Shown: piece after piece, positions 42,316 to 50,630 of the stretch
Numbering within the stretch: position 1 is the stretch's first letter
Layout of the letters: the number at the start of each line of letters is the position of its first letter
NCBI RefSeq assembly: GCF_002234405.1
Contig: NZ_NMQT01000134.1
Span: forward strand, 61,298-125,297
Reading direction: 5' to 3'
Source: Amycolatopsis thailandensis
GTDB lineage: Bacteria > Actinomycetota > Actinomycetes > Mycobacteriales > Pseudonocardiaceae
Length of the DNA stretch: 64,000 nt
The notes under the pieces: model-generated
Database searches by the model: none
Told to the model about the DNA's origin: nothing
What the model saw: only the letters and a program-made list of their open reading frames with translations
Made by a program: the position numbers and the translations under genes

Positions 42316-43647
42316 GTGTCGAGCACCCCCTGGTTCTGGATCGTTGTCGTTGCCGTCGTGGTACTGGTCGCCGTCCTGGTGGCCGGGCTGCTCATCGCGC
42401 GCCGCCGCCGGATCAGCCTGGACGAGTCCAAGGCTGCCGACGTCGTCGAGAAGCCGAAGGGCGGCGGCTATACCGCGACAGGCGGGATCGCGCTCGCTCC
42501 TGGCGGTGAGAAGACCGAAGAGCCCGCGCATCCGGTCGAAGAGCGACCGGAGACCGACGGCCAGCCCGCCGTCGGGGACGACGCGTCGGTGCCCCGGGAT
42601 TCCGCGCAGCGCACGGTGCGCGACGTCGAACTTCCCGAGCCCGCCGAGCCTGCCGAGACTTCGGCGCCCGAGCCCGAGCCCGAGCCCGCTCCCGTGCCCG
42701 CCGAGGAGATCGCCCCGGCCACCGGGCGCCTGGAGCGGCTGCGCGGCAGGCTGGGCAAGTCGCGTTCGGTGTTCGGGCAGAGCCTGCTCGGCCTGCTGGG
42801 CGCCGGTGACCTGGACGAGGACTCCTGGCAGGACGTCGAAGACACGCTGCTGATGGCGGACCTGGGCGCCGCGACGACCACCGAGATCGTCGAGCGCCTT
42901 CGTGAAGAGCTGAAGCGCCGCGCCGTGCGGACGTCCGAGGAGGCTCGCACCGTCTTGCAGGAGGTGCTGACCTCCGCCCTGTCGACCGACGCGGTCCGCG
43001 CCGTCCGCGCGCTGCCGCACACCGTCGACGGGAAGAAGCAGCCCGCGGTCGTGCTGGTCGCCGGGGTCAACGGCACCGGCAAGACGACCACCACCGGCAA
43101 ACTCGCCCGAGTGCTCGTCGCGCAGGGGAGCACCGTCGTGCTCGGCGCGGCCGACACCTTCCGCGCCGCCGCGGCCGACCAGCTGCAGACCTGGGCCGAG
43201 CGGGTGGGCGCGGAGGTCGTGCGAGGCAAGGAAGGCGCGGACCCGGCGGCGGTCGCCTTCGACGCCGTCAAGCGCGGCACCGAGGCGGGCGTCGACGCTG
43301 TCCTGGTCGACACCGCCGGCCGCCTGCACACCAAGACCGGCCTGATGGACGAGCTGGGCAAGGTCAAGCGAGTCGTCGAGAAGCAGGCGAAGGTCGACGA
43401 GGTGCTGCTGGTGCTCGACGCCACCACCGGGCAGAACGGGCTGATGCAGGCCCGCGTGTTCTCGGAGGTCATCGACGTCACCGGCATCGTCCTGACCAAG
43501 CTGGACGGCACCGCGAAGGGCGGCATCGTCTTCCAGGTGCAGCGCGAACTCGGGGTGCCGGTCAAGCTGGTCGGCCTCGGCGAGGGACCGGACGACCTGG
43601 CGCCGTTCGAGCCCGGTGCCTTCGTTGAAGCGCTTCTGAGCAGCTAG
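42316..43647 (+). CDS. ftsY: Signal recognition particle receptor FtsY
   Basis: A 443-aa SRP GTPase that docks ribosome-nascent chain complexes at the membrane. An N-terminal hydrophobic helix (WIVVAVVVLVAVLVAGLLI, ~6-26), a ~120-residue acidic Glu/Pro-rich linker (A domain), a four-helix N domain, and the G domain with P-loop GVNGTGKTTTTGKLA, DTAGR and TKLDGTAKGG. GTG 42316 starts just before the membrane helix. Position downstream of smc, separated here by six kilobases of accessory genes on both strands, fits the common smc-ftsY neighbourhood. Confidence 0.96.
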   Translation: MSSTPWFWIVVVAVVVLVAVLVAGLLIARRRRISLDESKAADVVEKPKGGGYTATGGIALAPGGEKTEEPAHPVEERPETDGQPAVGDDASVPRDSAQRTVRDVELPEPAEPAETSAPEPEPEPAPVPAEEIAPATGRLERLRGRLGKSRSVFGQSLLGLLGAGDLDEDSWQDVEDTLLMADLGAATTTEIVERLREELKRRAVRTSEEARTVLQEVLTSALSTDAVRAVRALPHTVDGKKQPAVVLVAGVNGTGKTTTTGKLARVLVAQGSTVVLGAADTFRAAAADQLQTWAERVGAEVVRGKEGADPAAVAFDAVKRGTEAGVDAVLVDTAGRLHTKTGLMDELGKVKRVVEKQAKVDEVLLVLDATTGQNGLMQARVFSEVIDVTGIVLTKLDGTAKGGIVFQVQRELGVPVKLVGLGEGPDDLAPFEPGAFVEALLSS

Positions 43648-43652
43648 CAAGC

Positions 43653-43705
43653 GACATGAAAGGCCCCTTCATTGCAAAATTTGCAATGAAGGGGCCTTTC
43701 ATGTC
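43653..43705. terminator. Perfect 26-bp inverted repeat between ftsY and an MFS gene
   Basis: Arms 43653-43678 and 43680-43705 are exact reverse complements around one unpaired base, with GAAAGGCCCCTTCATTGC in the left arm. It begins 6 bp after the ftsY stop and ends 7 bp before the convergent MFS stop. Inner A/T pairs (GCAAA / TTTGC) would open to form the loop. It is the longest perfect palindrome seen in the window and fits a two-way terminator. Confidence 0.75.
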
Positions 43706-43711
43706 ATGCCG

Positions 43712-45211
43712 TCAGGCCGTGACAGGGACGTTCTCGACCGGAGTGACCGGAGCGGCCCTCTTGTCCCGCATCACCAGGAAGGCGACCACCGCCGCCACCA
43801 GCACGCCCACGGCGCTGATCAGGAACGTCGTCGACATCGCCGAGGTGAACGACTCGCGGGCCGCCGCCATGAGGCCGTCTTGGCCGGTGGCGAACGCGTC
43901 GCCGATCGAGAGCCGCGCCTGAGCCGGAGCCGACTCGGGCATGTGCGAGGTGAACAGGCTCGACACGACACTGCCCAGGATCGCGATGCCGAGCGCGGCG
44001 CCCAGCTGCTGGATGGTGTCGTTGAGCGCGGAGCCGACACCGGCCTGCTCCTCCGGGACCTCGCCCATCAGCGCGGAGATCGCCGCAGGCATCGCCAGTC
44101 CGCCACCGGCGCCGAGCAGGAACAGCGCGATCGCCGGCAGCAGGAAGCCCGAAGTCGTCGAAACGGTGCCGAGCATGCCGAACCCGCCGGCCATCACGAT
44201 CATGCCGGCCGTGGTCAGCGCGCGGTTGCCGATCTTCTGGCCCAGCGTGGCGCCGAGGGTGTTGCAGAGCAGCGACGCGAGGGCCATCGGGATGAAGGCC
44301 AGGCCCGCCTGGGTCGGGGTGTAGCCGAGGACGAACTGCAGGTACTGGGTCAGGAGCAGCAGCAGGCCGCCGTTGCCGATCTGCACCAGCGTGAGCGACA
44401 GGCTGCCGCCGCTGAAGTTGCGCTTGCCGAACAGCTTGAGCGGGACCATCGGCGACGGCGTGTGCCGCTCCCAGAGCACGAACCCGGCCAGGCTCACCAC
44501 CGCGATCGCCAGCGGGACCAGGGTCCCGGCTTCGGTGAACCCGTGCTTGGGCAGTTCGATGATCGTCCAGATCAGCGCGACCATGCCGGTCGCGGACAAG
44601 ATCGCGCCGAGCGGGTCGGGCTTCTGCCAGGGGCCCTTCGATTCCGGCATCAGCGTGAACGCGGCGATGACGGCGATGACGACGATCGGCACGTTGATCA
44701 GGAAGACCGCGCCCCACCAGAACCACGCGATCAGCACACCGCCCAGCACCGGGCCGCCGATCAGGCCGAGCATCGCGACCGCGCTCCACGCGGCCATCGC
44801 CTTGCGGCGCTCTTCGTCGTCGAAGACGGTGATCAGGATCGACAGTGTGCTCGGCATGATCAGCGCGCCGCCGACGCCCATCACCGCGCGGGACGCGATC
44901 AGTTCGAGCGGATTCGCGGCGAACGCGGCGACGAGTGAGGCCACTCCGAACAGGAGGAGGCCGATGACCATCACCTTCCGGCGGCCGAACCGGTCCCCGA
45001 GGCTTCCCGAGGTGAGCAGCAGGCCGGCGAACACCAGGATGTAGGAGTCCAGGATCCACTGCGTGTCCTGGGCGCTCGCCCCGAGGTCTTCGGCGAGCGG
45101 CGGCACGGCGACCGTCAGCACCATGTTGTCCACGACCAGCACGAGCGTGCTCAGGCACAGCACGATCAGGATCCACCAGCGGCGCGGGTCGCGCCTTTCC
45201 GGCTCGTTCAT
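43712..45211 (-). CDS. MFS drug efflux transporter, DHA2 (EmrB/QacA) family
   Basis: A 499-aa transporter with fourteen predicted helices. Motif A-like GSLGDRFGRRKVMVIG (residues ~75-90) and motif C-like GLIGGPVLGGVL are visible. Known relatives expel cationic drugs, antibiotics or pigments by proton antiport. ATG 45211 is the start, before WWILIVLCLSTLVLVVD. A longer frame has no ribosome site. The divergent TetR gene 107 bp away is the likely repressor. Confidence 0.9.
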   Translation of the reverse strand: MNEPERRDPRRWWILIVLCLSTLVLVVDNMVLTVAVPPLAEDLGASAQDTQWILDSYILVFAGLLLTSGSLGDRFGRRKVMVIGLLLFGVASLVAAFAANPLELIASRAVMGVGGALIMPSTLSILITVFDDEERRKAMAAWSAVAMLGLIGGPVLGGVLIAWFWWGAVFLINVPIVVIAVIAAFTLMPESKGPWQKPDPLGAILSATGMVALIWTIIELPKHGFTEAGTLVPLAIAVVSLAGFVLWERHTPSPMVPLKLFGKRNFSGGSLSLTLVQIGNGGLLLLLTQYLQFVLGYTPTQAGLAFIPMALASLLCNTLGATLGQKIGNRALTTAGMIVMAGGFGMLGTVSTTSGFLLPAIALFLLGAGGGLAMPAAISALMGEVPEEQAGVGSALNDTIQQLGAALGIAILGSVVSSLFTSHMPESAPAQARLSIGDAFATGQDGLMAAARESFTSAMSTTFLISAVGVLVAAVVAFLVMRDKRAAPVTPVENVPVTA

Positions 45212-45232
45212 CGGGATACCCCCAGAGATGGT

Positions 45233-45269
45233 TGCGTACGTTGTTCGGTTGATGCGCACACTGTACGCA
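45233..45269. promoter_or_regulatory. Inverted repeat in the MFS/TetR divergent gap
   Basis: TGCGTAC (45233-45239) and GTACGCA (45263-45269) are perfect 7-bp complements with a 23-bp spacer, 30 bp centre to centre. They lie between the divergent transporter and TetR starts. This is an operator candidate. The spacing is longer than a typical single TetR site, so they may be two half-occupied sites. Confidence 0.4.
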
Positions 45270-45318
45270 GATGGAAACATCGTTCGCAAGAGGGCACGTC
45301 GTGCGCTAGGGTGGAGCC

Positions 45319-46044
45319 ATGGCAACGGAGGAACGAACGATCCAGTCGGTGTGGACGCGGCCCCGCCGCCAGCGGGATCAGCCCGCGTTGAGCCAGGCGC
45401 AGATCGTCGCCGAGGCCGTCCGGATCCTGGACGCCGAAGGGGTCGACGCGCTGAGCATGCGCAGGCTCGGCACCGCGCTGAACGCGGGCGCGACCTCGCT
45501 CTATCGCCACGTGGCCAACCGCGACGAGCTGATCGAGCTGGTCGTCGACGAGGTCTACGGCGAAATCACCGTGCCGGACGGCGACGATCCGGAGAGGTGG
45601 CGGGAGGCGGTCGTCGTCGGCGCGCAGAGCGTCCGCGCCATGATCCTGCGGCACCCTTGGGTCGCTTCACTGCTCGGCTCGGTCGGCCTGTCGTACCTCG
45701 GGCCGAACGTCATGCGGCTCAACGAGCGGCTGCTGGCCGTCTTCGTGACCGCGAGCTTCCCCGGCGACGAGGTCGAGCAGGCGATCAGCGCGGTCATCTC
45801 CTATGTCGTCGGCATGGGAACGACCGAGGCGGCTTGGCTGACCACCGTCGCGAAAAGCGGCAGGAGTGAACGAGAGTGGGCGGAGCAGCTGCGCCCCGCC
45901 GTCGAAGCCGCGGCACAGGAGCATCCGTACCAGCGGGAACGGATCGCCAAGAGCGACGCCGATCCGGAGCGGCTTCGCGACGAGAAGTTCCGCTACGGCC
46001 TGGAGAGGATGCTCGACGGTTTGGAGACCAGGCTCAAACGGTGA
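45319..46044 (+). CDS. TetR family regulator with TetR_C_1-type ligand domain
   Basis: A 241-aa regulator. The helix-turn-helix is at ~27-72 (QIVAEAVRILDAEGVDALSMRRLG … TSLYRHVANRDELIELVVDEV). A larger C-terminal domain (~90-235) is of the tetracycline-repressor-like class that often governs drug pumps. It is divergent from the DHA2 pump. Its 3' end overlaps the convergent IclR gene by 11 bp. Confidence 0.9.
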   Translation: MATEERTIQSVWTRPRRQRDQPALSQAQIVAEAVRILDAEGVDALSMRRLGTALNAGATSLYRHVANRDELIELVVDEVYGEITVPDGDDPERWREAVVVGAQSVRAMILRHPWVASLLGSVGLSYLGPNVMRLNERLLAVFVTASFPGDEVEQAISAVISYVVGMGTTEAAWLTTVAKSGRSEREWAEQLRPAVEAAAQEHPYQRERIAKSDADPERLRDEKFRYGLERMLDGLETRLKR

Positions 46045-46810
46045 CCCCGTCACGCGAAAGGGTGGAGCCGAGCGAGTTCGCGATCCGCTGGACGACGGGC
46101 GCGATCCGCTCGACGGCCTCCACCGTGAGCCGTCCCGAAGGCCCGGACACCGACACGGCCGCCGGCACCGGAGCACCCGGAACCGCGACGGCCACGCAGC
46201 GGACGCCCAGTTCCTGCTCGGCTTCGTCGAGCGCGTACCCCTGCTCGGCGATCTTCGCCAGCTCACGCAGGAGCGCGTCCTGGTCGGTGAAGGTGTGCTC
46301 GGTGTAGGAAGGCATGCCGGTCCTGGCGAGCAGCGCCGTGACGTCGTCGGAGGGCAGGTGCGCGAGCATCGCCTTCCCCACGCCGGTGCCGTGCGGCAGG
46401 AGACGGCGGCCGACCTCGGTGAACATCCGCATCGAGTGTTTCGACGGCACCTGGGCGACGTAGACGACCTCGTCCCGCTCCAGGACGGCGAGGTTCGCGG
46501 TCTCGCCGACCTCGTCGACCAGTTCCGCGAGAAGTGGCCGCGCCCAAGAGCCGAACTGCATGCTGGCGTTCTCACCCAGCCGGATGAGCCGGGCGCCCAG
46601 CGCGTACCGGCGGTTGGTGTTCTGCCGGACGTAGCCCAGGTCCACCAGTGTCCTGATCAGGCGGTGGATGGTCGGCATCGGCAGCCCGGACAGCGTCGCC
46701 AGCTCCGAAAGGCTGGCCTCACCGCCGGTGTCCGCGAGATGCTCGAGGAGCTCGAAGGCCCGCTGAAGTGACTGGACGCCGCCATCGCGCCCGTTCTTCT
46801 CCGCTGCCAC
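46034..46810 (-). CDS. IclR family transcriptional regulator of malate synthase/allantoin type
   Basis: A 258-aa regulator. Winged helix-turn-helix at ~12-75 (VQSLQRAFELLEHLAD … LSGLPMPTIHRLIRTLVDLGYVRQ), then the GAF-like IclR effector domain (ARPLLAELVDEVGETANLAVLERDEVVYVAQV … GVGKAMLAHLPSDD … GVRCVAVAVPG). The GTG at 46810 starts it. It is divergent from malate synthase. In Streptomyces the IclR protein AllR stands beside aceB and allantoin genes and responds to glyoxylate-related compounds, so an AllR-like role is inferred. Confidence 0.88.
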   Translation of the reverse strand: MAAEKNGRDGGVQSLQRAFELLEHLADTGGEASLSELATLSGLPMPTIHRLIRTLVDLGYVRQNTNRRYALGARLIRLGENASMQFGSWARPLLAELVDEVGETANLAVLERDEVVYVAQVPSKHSMRMFTEVGRRLLPHGTGVGKAMLAHLPSDDVTALLARTGMPSYTEHTFTDQDALLRELAKIAEQGYALDEAEQELGVRCVAVAVPGAPVPAAVSVSGPSGRLTVEAVERIAPVVQRIANSLGSTLSRDGVTV

Positions 46811-46837
46811 CGTGGTACTCCTAACGTCGGCGTTGAT

Positions 46838-46855
46838 GTTCCGCTATGCAGAAAC
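46838..46855. promoter_or_regulatory. Imperfect palindrome between the IclR gene and aceB
   Basis: GTTCCGCTATGCAGAAAC has GTT.C and G.AAC ends that mirror each other, the layout of IclR-family sites. It lies in the 103-bp gap between the divergent starts. Weak match, candidate only. Confidence 0.35.
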
Positions 46856-46913
46856 TATAGTCCGTCATGTAAAACCGTAGGGACGTTATTTATCCGAACT
46901 CGGGGTGTTTCTC

Positions 46914-48500
46914 ATGTCTGACCAGATCTCAGCCCAGGTGCTCGGTGCGCCCGTCGAGCGTGGGAGCGAGATCCTCACGCCGGAGGCCCTCGCCTTCCTC
47001 GCGGGTCTGCACGAGGCTTTCGCCGGCCGTCGTGACGAACTGCTGCAGGCCAGGAGCAAGCGCCGCGAGGAGGCCCGGACCACCGGCAAGCTCGACTTCC
47101 TTCCCGAGACCAAGGAGGTCCGCGAGGGCGACTGGAAGGTCGCCGAGGCGCCGCCCGCGCTGCGCGACCGCCGCGTCGAGATCACCGGTCCGACCGACCG
47201 CAAGATGACCATCAACGCGCTGAACTCCGGCGCCAAGGTCTGGCTCGCCGACCTCGAAGACGCGAACACGCCGCACTGGGCGAACGTCGTCTCCGGCCAG
47301 GTCAACCTGTACGACGCCGTCCGCGAGAACATCACGCTGGAGAGCGGCGGCAAGAGCTACGCGCTGAAGGACGACGTCGAACACGCGACGATCGTCGTCC
47401 GCCCGCGCGGCTGGCACCTCGACGAACGCGGCCTGTCCTTCGGTGGTCGCCAGGCCGTCGGCGCCCTGGTCGACTTCGGTCTCTACTTCTTCCACAACGC
47501 GCAGGAACTGCTCAACCGCGGCAAGGGCCCGTACTTCTACCTGCCGAAGATGGAGAGCCACCTCGAAGCCCGGCTCTGGAACGACGTCTTCACCCACTCG
47601 GAGAAGACGCTCGGCATCGAGCACGGCACCGTCCGCGCGACCGTGCTGATCGAGACCATCCCGGCCGCGTTCGAGATGGAGGAAATCCTCTACGAACTGC
47701 GCGAACACGCGTCCGGTCTGAACGCCGGCCGCTGGGACTACCTGTTCAGCGTCATCAAGTACTTCCGCGACGCGGGTGAGAAGTTCGTGCTGCCGGACCG
47801 CAACTCGGTCACCATGACCGCGCCGTTCATGCGCGCCTACACCGAACTGCTGGTGCGCACCTGTCACAAGCGGGGCGCGTTCGCGATCGGCGGCATGGCC
47901 GCGTTCATCCCGAACCGCAAGGACCCCGAGGTCACCGCCGCCGCGCTCGACAAGGTCCGCGCGGACAAGAGCCGTGAGGCGGGCGACGGCTTCGACGGTT
48001 CCTGGGTCGCGCACCCGGGCATGGTCGACATCTGCCGTGAGGAGTTCGACAAGGTCCTCGGCGACAAGCCGAACCAGCTCGACCGGACCCGCGACGAGGT
48101 GTCCGTCACCGCCGACCAGCTGCTCGACGCCGCTTCGACGCCGGGTGGCGCCACCGCGGCCGGTCTGCGCGCCGCCGTCGACGTCGGTATCCGCTACATC
48201 GCGTCCTGGCTTTCCGGCAACGGCGCGGCGGCGATCCACAACCTGATGGAGGACGCGGCCACCGCGGAGATCTCGCGTTCGCAGGTGTGGCAGTGGGTGC
48301 GCAACGGCACGCAGCTCGACACCGGTGACAAGGTGACCGAAGAGCTCGTGCGAGGCGTGCTGGCCGAGGTCCGCGGGGATCTGGCCGCCGAGATCAAGCC
48401 GGAGCTGCTGGAGCCCGCCGTCGAGCTGTTCGAGCAGGTCGCGCTCGCCGACGAGTTCCCGGACTTCCTGACCCTGCCCGCCTACGAACGGATCAAGTAG
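46914..48500 (+). CDS. aceB: Malate synthase A
   Basis: A 528-aa malate synthase condensing glyoxylate with acetyl-CoA. Family blocks are visible: VEITGPTDRKMTINALNSGA, WLADLEDANTPHW, GPYFYLPKMESHLEARLWN, VLIETIPAAFEMEEILYELR with Mg-binding Glu, and the C-terminal SQVWQWVRNG. I chose ATG 46914 (MSDQISAQ). A GTG at 46905 in frame is less likely. No isocitrate lyase is adjacent. Together with the IclR gene and the DUF6986 gene this resembles the Streptomyces allantoin-linked malate synthase group, so glyoxylate from purine breakdown is a probable source. Confidence 0.94.
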   Translation: MSDQISAQVLGAPVERGSEILTPEALAFLAGLHEAFAGRRDELLQARSKRREEARTTGKLDFLPETKEVREGDWKVAEAPPALRDRRVEITGPTDRKMTINALNSGAKVWLADLEDANTPHWANVVSGQVNLYDAVRENITLESGGKSYALKDDVEHATIVVRPRGWHLDERGLSFGGRQAVGALVDFGLYFFHNAQELLNRGKGPYFYLPKMESHLEARLWNDVFTHSEKTLGIEHGTVRATVLIETIPAAFEMEEILYELREHASGLNAGRWDYLFSVIKYFRDAGEKFVLPDRNSVTMTAPFMRAYTELLVRTCHKRGAFAIGGMAAFIPNRKDPEVTAAALDKVRADKSREAGDGFDGSWVAHPGMVDICREEFDKVLGDKPNQLDRTRDEVSVTADQLLDAASTPGGATAAGLRAAVDVGIRYIASWLSGNGAAAIHNLMEDAATAEISRSQVWQWVRNGTQLDTGDKVTEELVRGVLAEVRGDLAAEIKPELLEPAVELFEQVALADEFPDFLTLPAYERIK

Positions 48501-48504
48501 ACAG

Positions 48505-49701
48505 ATGGGGAACGGGCGGCTCACCGAGGACGTTTACACCGCCGCTGACGCGCGCCTCGCCGAGGCCGACGCGCGCGTCACGGCCGAATATCCCGGCGAG
48601 CCGCCCGGCCGCCAGCCCGTGCACACCGTGTACGTGCCCGCGTCGCGATACAAGACGCGGCTCGTGGCGGATTGGGGCAAGCAGGCCCTGCGGGTCTTCG
48701 GCGAACACGCCGACCAGCTGGGCCTGGACGCGGACATCGCCGACCGGGTCAGGACCAAACTCCTGACCGAGCCGATCGAAGATCTGCGGATCGACTTCGA
48801 GGACGGCCTCGGCAGGCCGGGTGACGACGAGGAGGACGCCACCGCGCTCGCCGCGGGGCGGACCCTCGCCGTCACCGGCGGGACGCCGTTCGTCGGGATC
48901 CGGTTCAAGAGTTTCGAGCAGGCGACCCGGCGCCGCGGCATTCGCACCCTCGACCTCTTCCTGGCCGGGCTGCTGGAAAGCGGGCCGCTGCCGGAAGGCT
49001 TCGTCGTCACGCTGCCGAAGGTGACCGCCGTCGAGCAGGTCGAAGTGGCGGCGGACGTCCTGGAGCGCCTCGAATCCGCGTACGGCCTGCCCGAAGGCTC
49101 CTTGCGGTTCGAGGTCCAGATCGAGACCGCTCAGTCCGTTGTGGACCTCGATGGGACCGTCGCGGTGCCGCGGATCATCCAGGCCGCGCGCGGCCGCTGT
49201 TCGGGACTGCACTACGGGACGTACGACTACAGCGCCGGGCTCGGGATCAGCGCCGAGTACCAGAGCATGGAACACCCGGCCGCCGATTTCGCCAAGCAGC
49301 TCATGCAGGTTTCGGCCGCGGGCACCGGTGTCCGGCTTTCCGACGGCTCGACGAACAAACTGCCCGTCGGCGACGCGATCCTCCCGGCCTGGCGCGAACA
49401 TCTGCGGCTGGTGCGACGCTCCCTGGAGAACGGTTTCTACCAGGGCTGGGACCTGCACCCGCACCAGCTGCCGACCCGGTTCGCGGCGACGTACGCGTTC
49501 TTCCGCGAGGGGTTCCCGGCGGCGCTGGGCCGCTTGCGGGACTACGCCGACCAGACCGGCCGCGGGGTGCTGGACGAGCCGGCGACCGCTCAGGCTTTGG
49601 CGAGCTTCTTGTTGCGTGGCTTGGATTGCGGTGCCGTGGACGCGGGGGAGTTGTCGTTCTCTCGAGCCGAGTTGGACGGCTACGCGCGACGGACCGTGTG
49701 A
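48505..49701 (+). CDS. DUF6986 family, HpcH/HpaI aldolase/citrate lyase-like protein
   Basis: A 398-aa TIM-barrel protein, 4 bp after aceB and surely co-transcribed. It has aldolase-like acid clusters (EPIEDLRIDFEDGLG, residues ~89-103; RFEVQIETAQSVVDLDG near 195-211) and HYGTYDYSAGLGISAEYQ (~235-252). In several actinobacteria this family follows malate synthase in urate/allantoin regions. The reaction is unknown. By fold and neighbours it may form or cleave a C-C bond in a glyoxylate- or malyl-type intermediate, which is only inference. Confidence 0.82.
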   Translation: MGNGRLTEDVYTAADARLAEADARVTAEYPGEPPGRQPVHTVYVPASRYKTRLVADWGKQALRVFGEHADQLGLDADIADRVRTKLLTEPIEDLRIDFEDGLGRPGDDEEDATALAAGRTLAVTGGTPFVGIRFKSFEQATRRRGIRTLDLFLAGLLESGPLPEGFVVTLPKVTAVEQVEVAADVLERLESAYGLPEGSLRFEVQIETAQSVVDLDGTVAVPRIIQAARGRCSGLHYGTYDYSAGLGISAEYQSMEHPAADFAKQLMQVSAAGTGVRLSDGSTNKLPVGDAILPAWREHLRLVRRSLENGFYQGWDLHPHQLPTRFAATYAFFREGFPAALGRLRDYADQTGRGVLDEPATAQALASFLLRGLDCGAVDAGELSFSRAELDGYARRTV

Positions 49702-49728
49702 GCAGCCCGTCCCGTCGCGCGTTGCTGA

Positions 49729-49821
49729 TCCACGTTCGTCGACGCGGAACTCCGTGCGGGCGAACGGGTCGTGCTGCGGGATCCGGACGGACAGGATCAG
49801 CTGGTCAGGATCTTCCTTTGA
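49729..49821 (+). pseudogene. Possible remnant of a gene 3' end
   Basis: An open stretch without a start, directly after an in-frame TGA, encodes a protein-like end: VDAELRAGERVVLRDPDG, then QDQLVRIFL and TGA. Codons are G/C-ending and the composition looks coding. It overlaps the last bases of the opposite-strand ATPase gene. No parent family was recognised. It may also be chance. Confidence 0.3.
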
Positions 49822-50557
49822 GCGCGCCGTGATAGGTCGCGAGCACTTCGTCCAGTGAGCCGTGCGCGCGGATCCGGCCCTCGTCCATCCAAAGAGCGGT
49901 GGTGCAGAGCTCCCGTAGCAGCTCGTCGGAGTGCGAGGCGAACACCAGGACTCCGGAGCGGCGGGCGAGGTCGACCAATCGTTCGCGCGCCTTGGCGAGG
50001 AACGCGGCGTCGATCGCGCCGAGTCCTTCGTCGAGGATGAGGATCTCGGGGTCGATGGTGGTCACCACGCCGAGCGCGAGCCGCACCCGCATGCCGGCGG
50101 AGTAGGTGCGCAAAGGCAGGTGCAGATAGTCGCCGAGTTCGGTGAACTCCGCGATGTCGTCGACTCGTTTCGCCATCTGCTTGCGGGACATGCCGAGGAA
50201 CAGGCCCCGGATCAGGATGTTCTCGTGGCCCGAGACCTCGGGGTCCAGTCCTACGCCGAGGTCGAAAACCGGCGCGATCCTGCCGACGACCCTCGCGGTG
50301 CCCCGGGTCGGTTCGTAGATGCCCGACAGCAACCGCAGGAGAGTGGACTTCCCGGCGCCGTTGTGCCCGACCAGGCCGACTCGATCGCCGTCGCTCAGCG
50401 ACAGGGAGATGTCCCGCAGGGCCTCGATGATCGGGACTTTCGCGTCGGTGCCGATCTTGCCGCCGACCTTGCCGAGTACCCGCTTCTTGAGTGACCTGGT
50501 CTTGGCGTCGAAGATCGGGAAGTCGACGTAGGCGCTCTCTACCTCGATGCTCACCAT
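49805..50557 (-). CDS. ABC transporter ATP-binding protein, galactan/O-antigen export type (Wzt/RfbE-like)
   Basis: A 250-aa export ATPase. Walker A GLVGHNGAGKSTLLRLLSG (near 60-78), GLDPEVSGHENILIRGLFLG, signature TYSAGMRVRLALGV, Walker B ILILDEGLGAIDA, switch VFASHS. The N-terminal VDFPIFDAKTRSLKK strongly recalls the mycobacterial protein (Rv3781 type) proposed to export the galactan of arabinogalactan. The partner permease is usually next door but is absent here. ATG 50557 has GAGGAGG 6 bp upstream. It is divergent from a TetR gene across a palindromic site. Confidence 0.88.
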   Translation of the reverse strand: MVSIEVESAYVDFPIFDAKTRSLKKRVLGKVGGKIGTDAKVPIIEALRDISLSLSDGDRVGLVGHNGAGKSTLLRLLSGIYEPTRGTARVVGRIAPVFDLGVGLDPEVSGHENILIRGLFLGMSRKQMAKRVDDIAEFTELGDYLHLPLRTYSAGMRVRLALGVVTTIDPEILILDEGLGAIDAAFLAKARERLVDLARRSGVLVFASHSDELLRELCTTALWMDEGRIRAHGSLDEVLATYHGALKGRS

Positions 50558-50582
50558 GGTGCAGCCTCCTCGTCGTCGTAAA

Positions 50583-50608
50583 ATGCGAACGGAAGTTATT
50601 ATTCGCAT
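50583..50608. promoter_or_regulatory. Operator candidate between export ATPase and TetR genes
   Basis: ATGCGAA (50583-50589) and TTCGCAT (50602-50608) form a perfect 7-bp inverted repeat with a 12-bp A/T-rich spacer. They lie 26 bp from the ATPase start and 23 bp from the TetR start. Size and placement fit a TetR-dimer site that would control both genes. Confidence 0.65.
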
Positions 50609-50630
50609 CTGGTGCGGTAACGTGCGCCCG

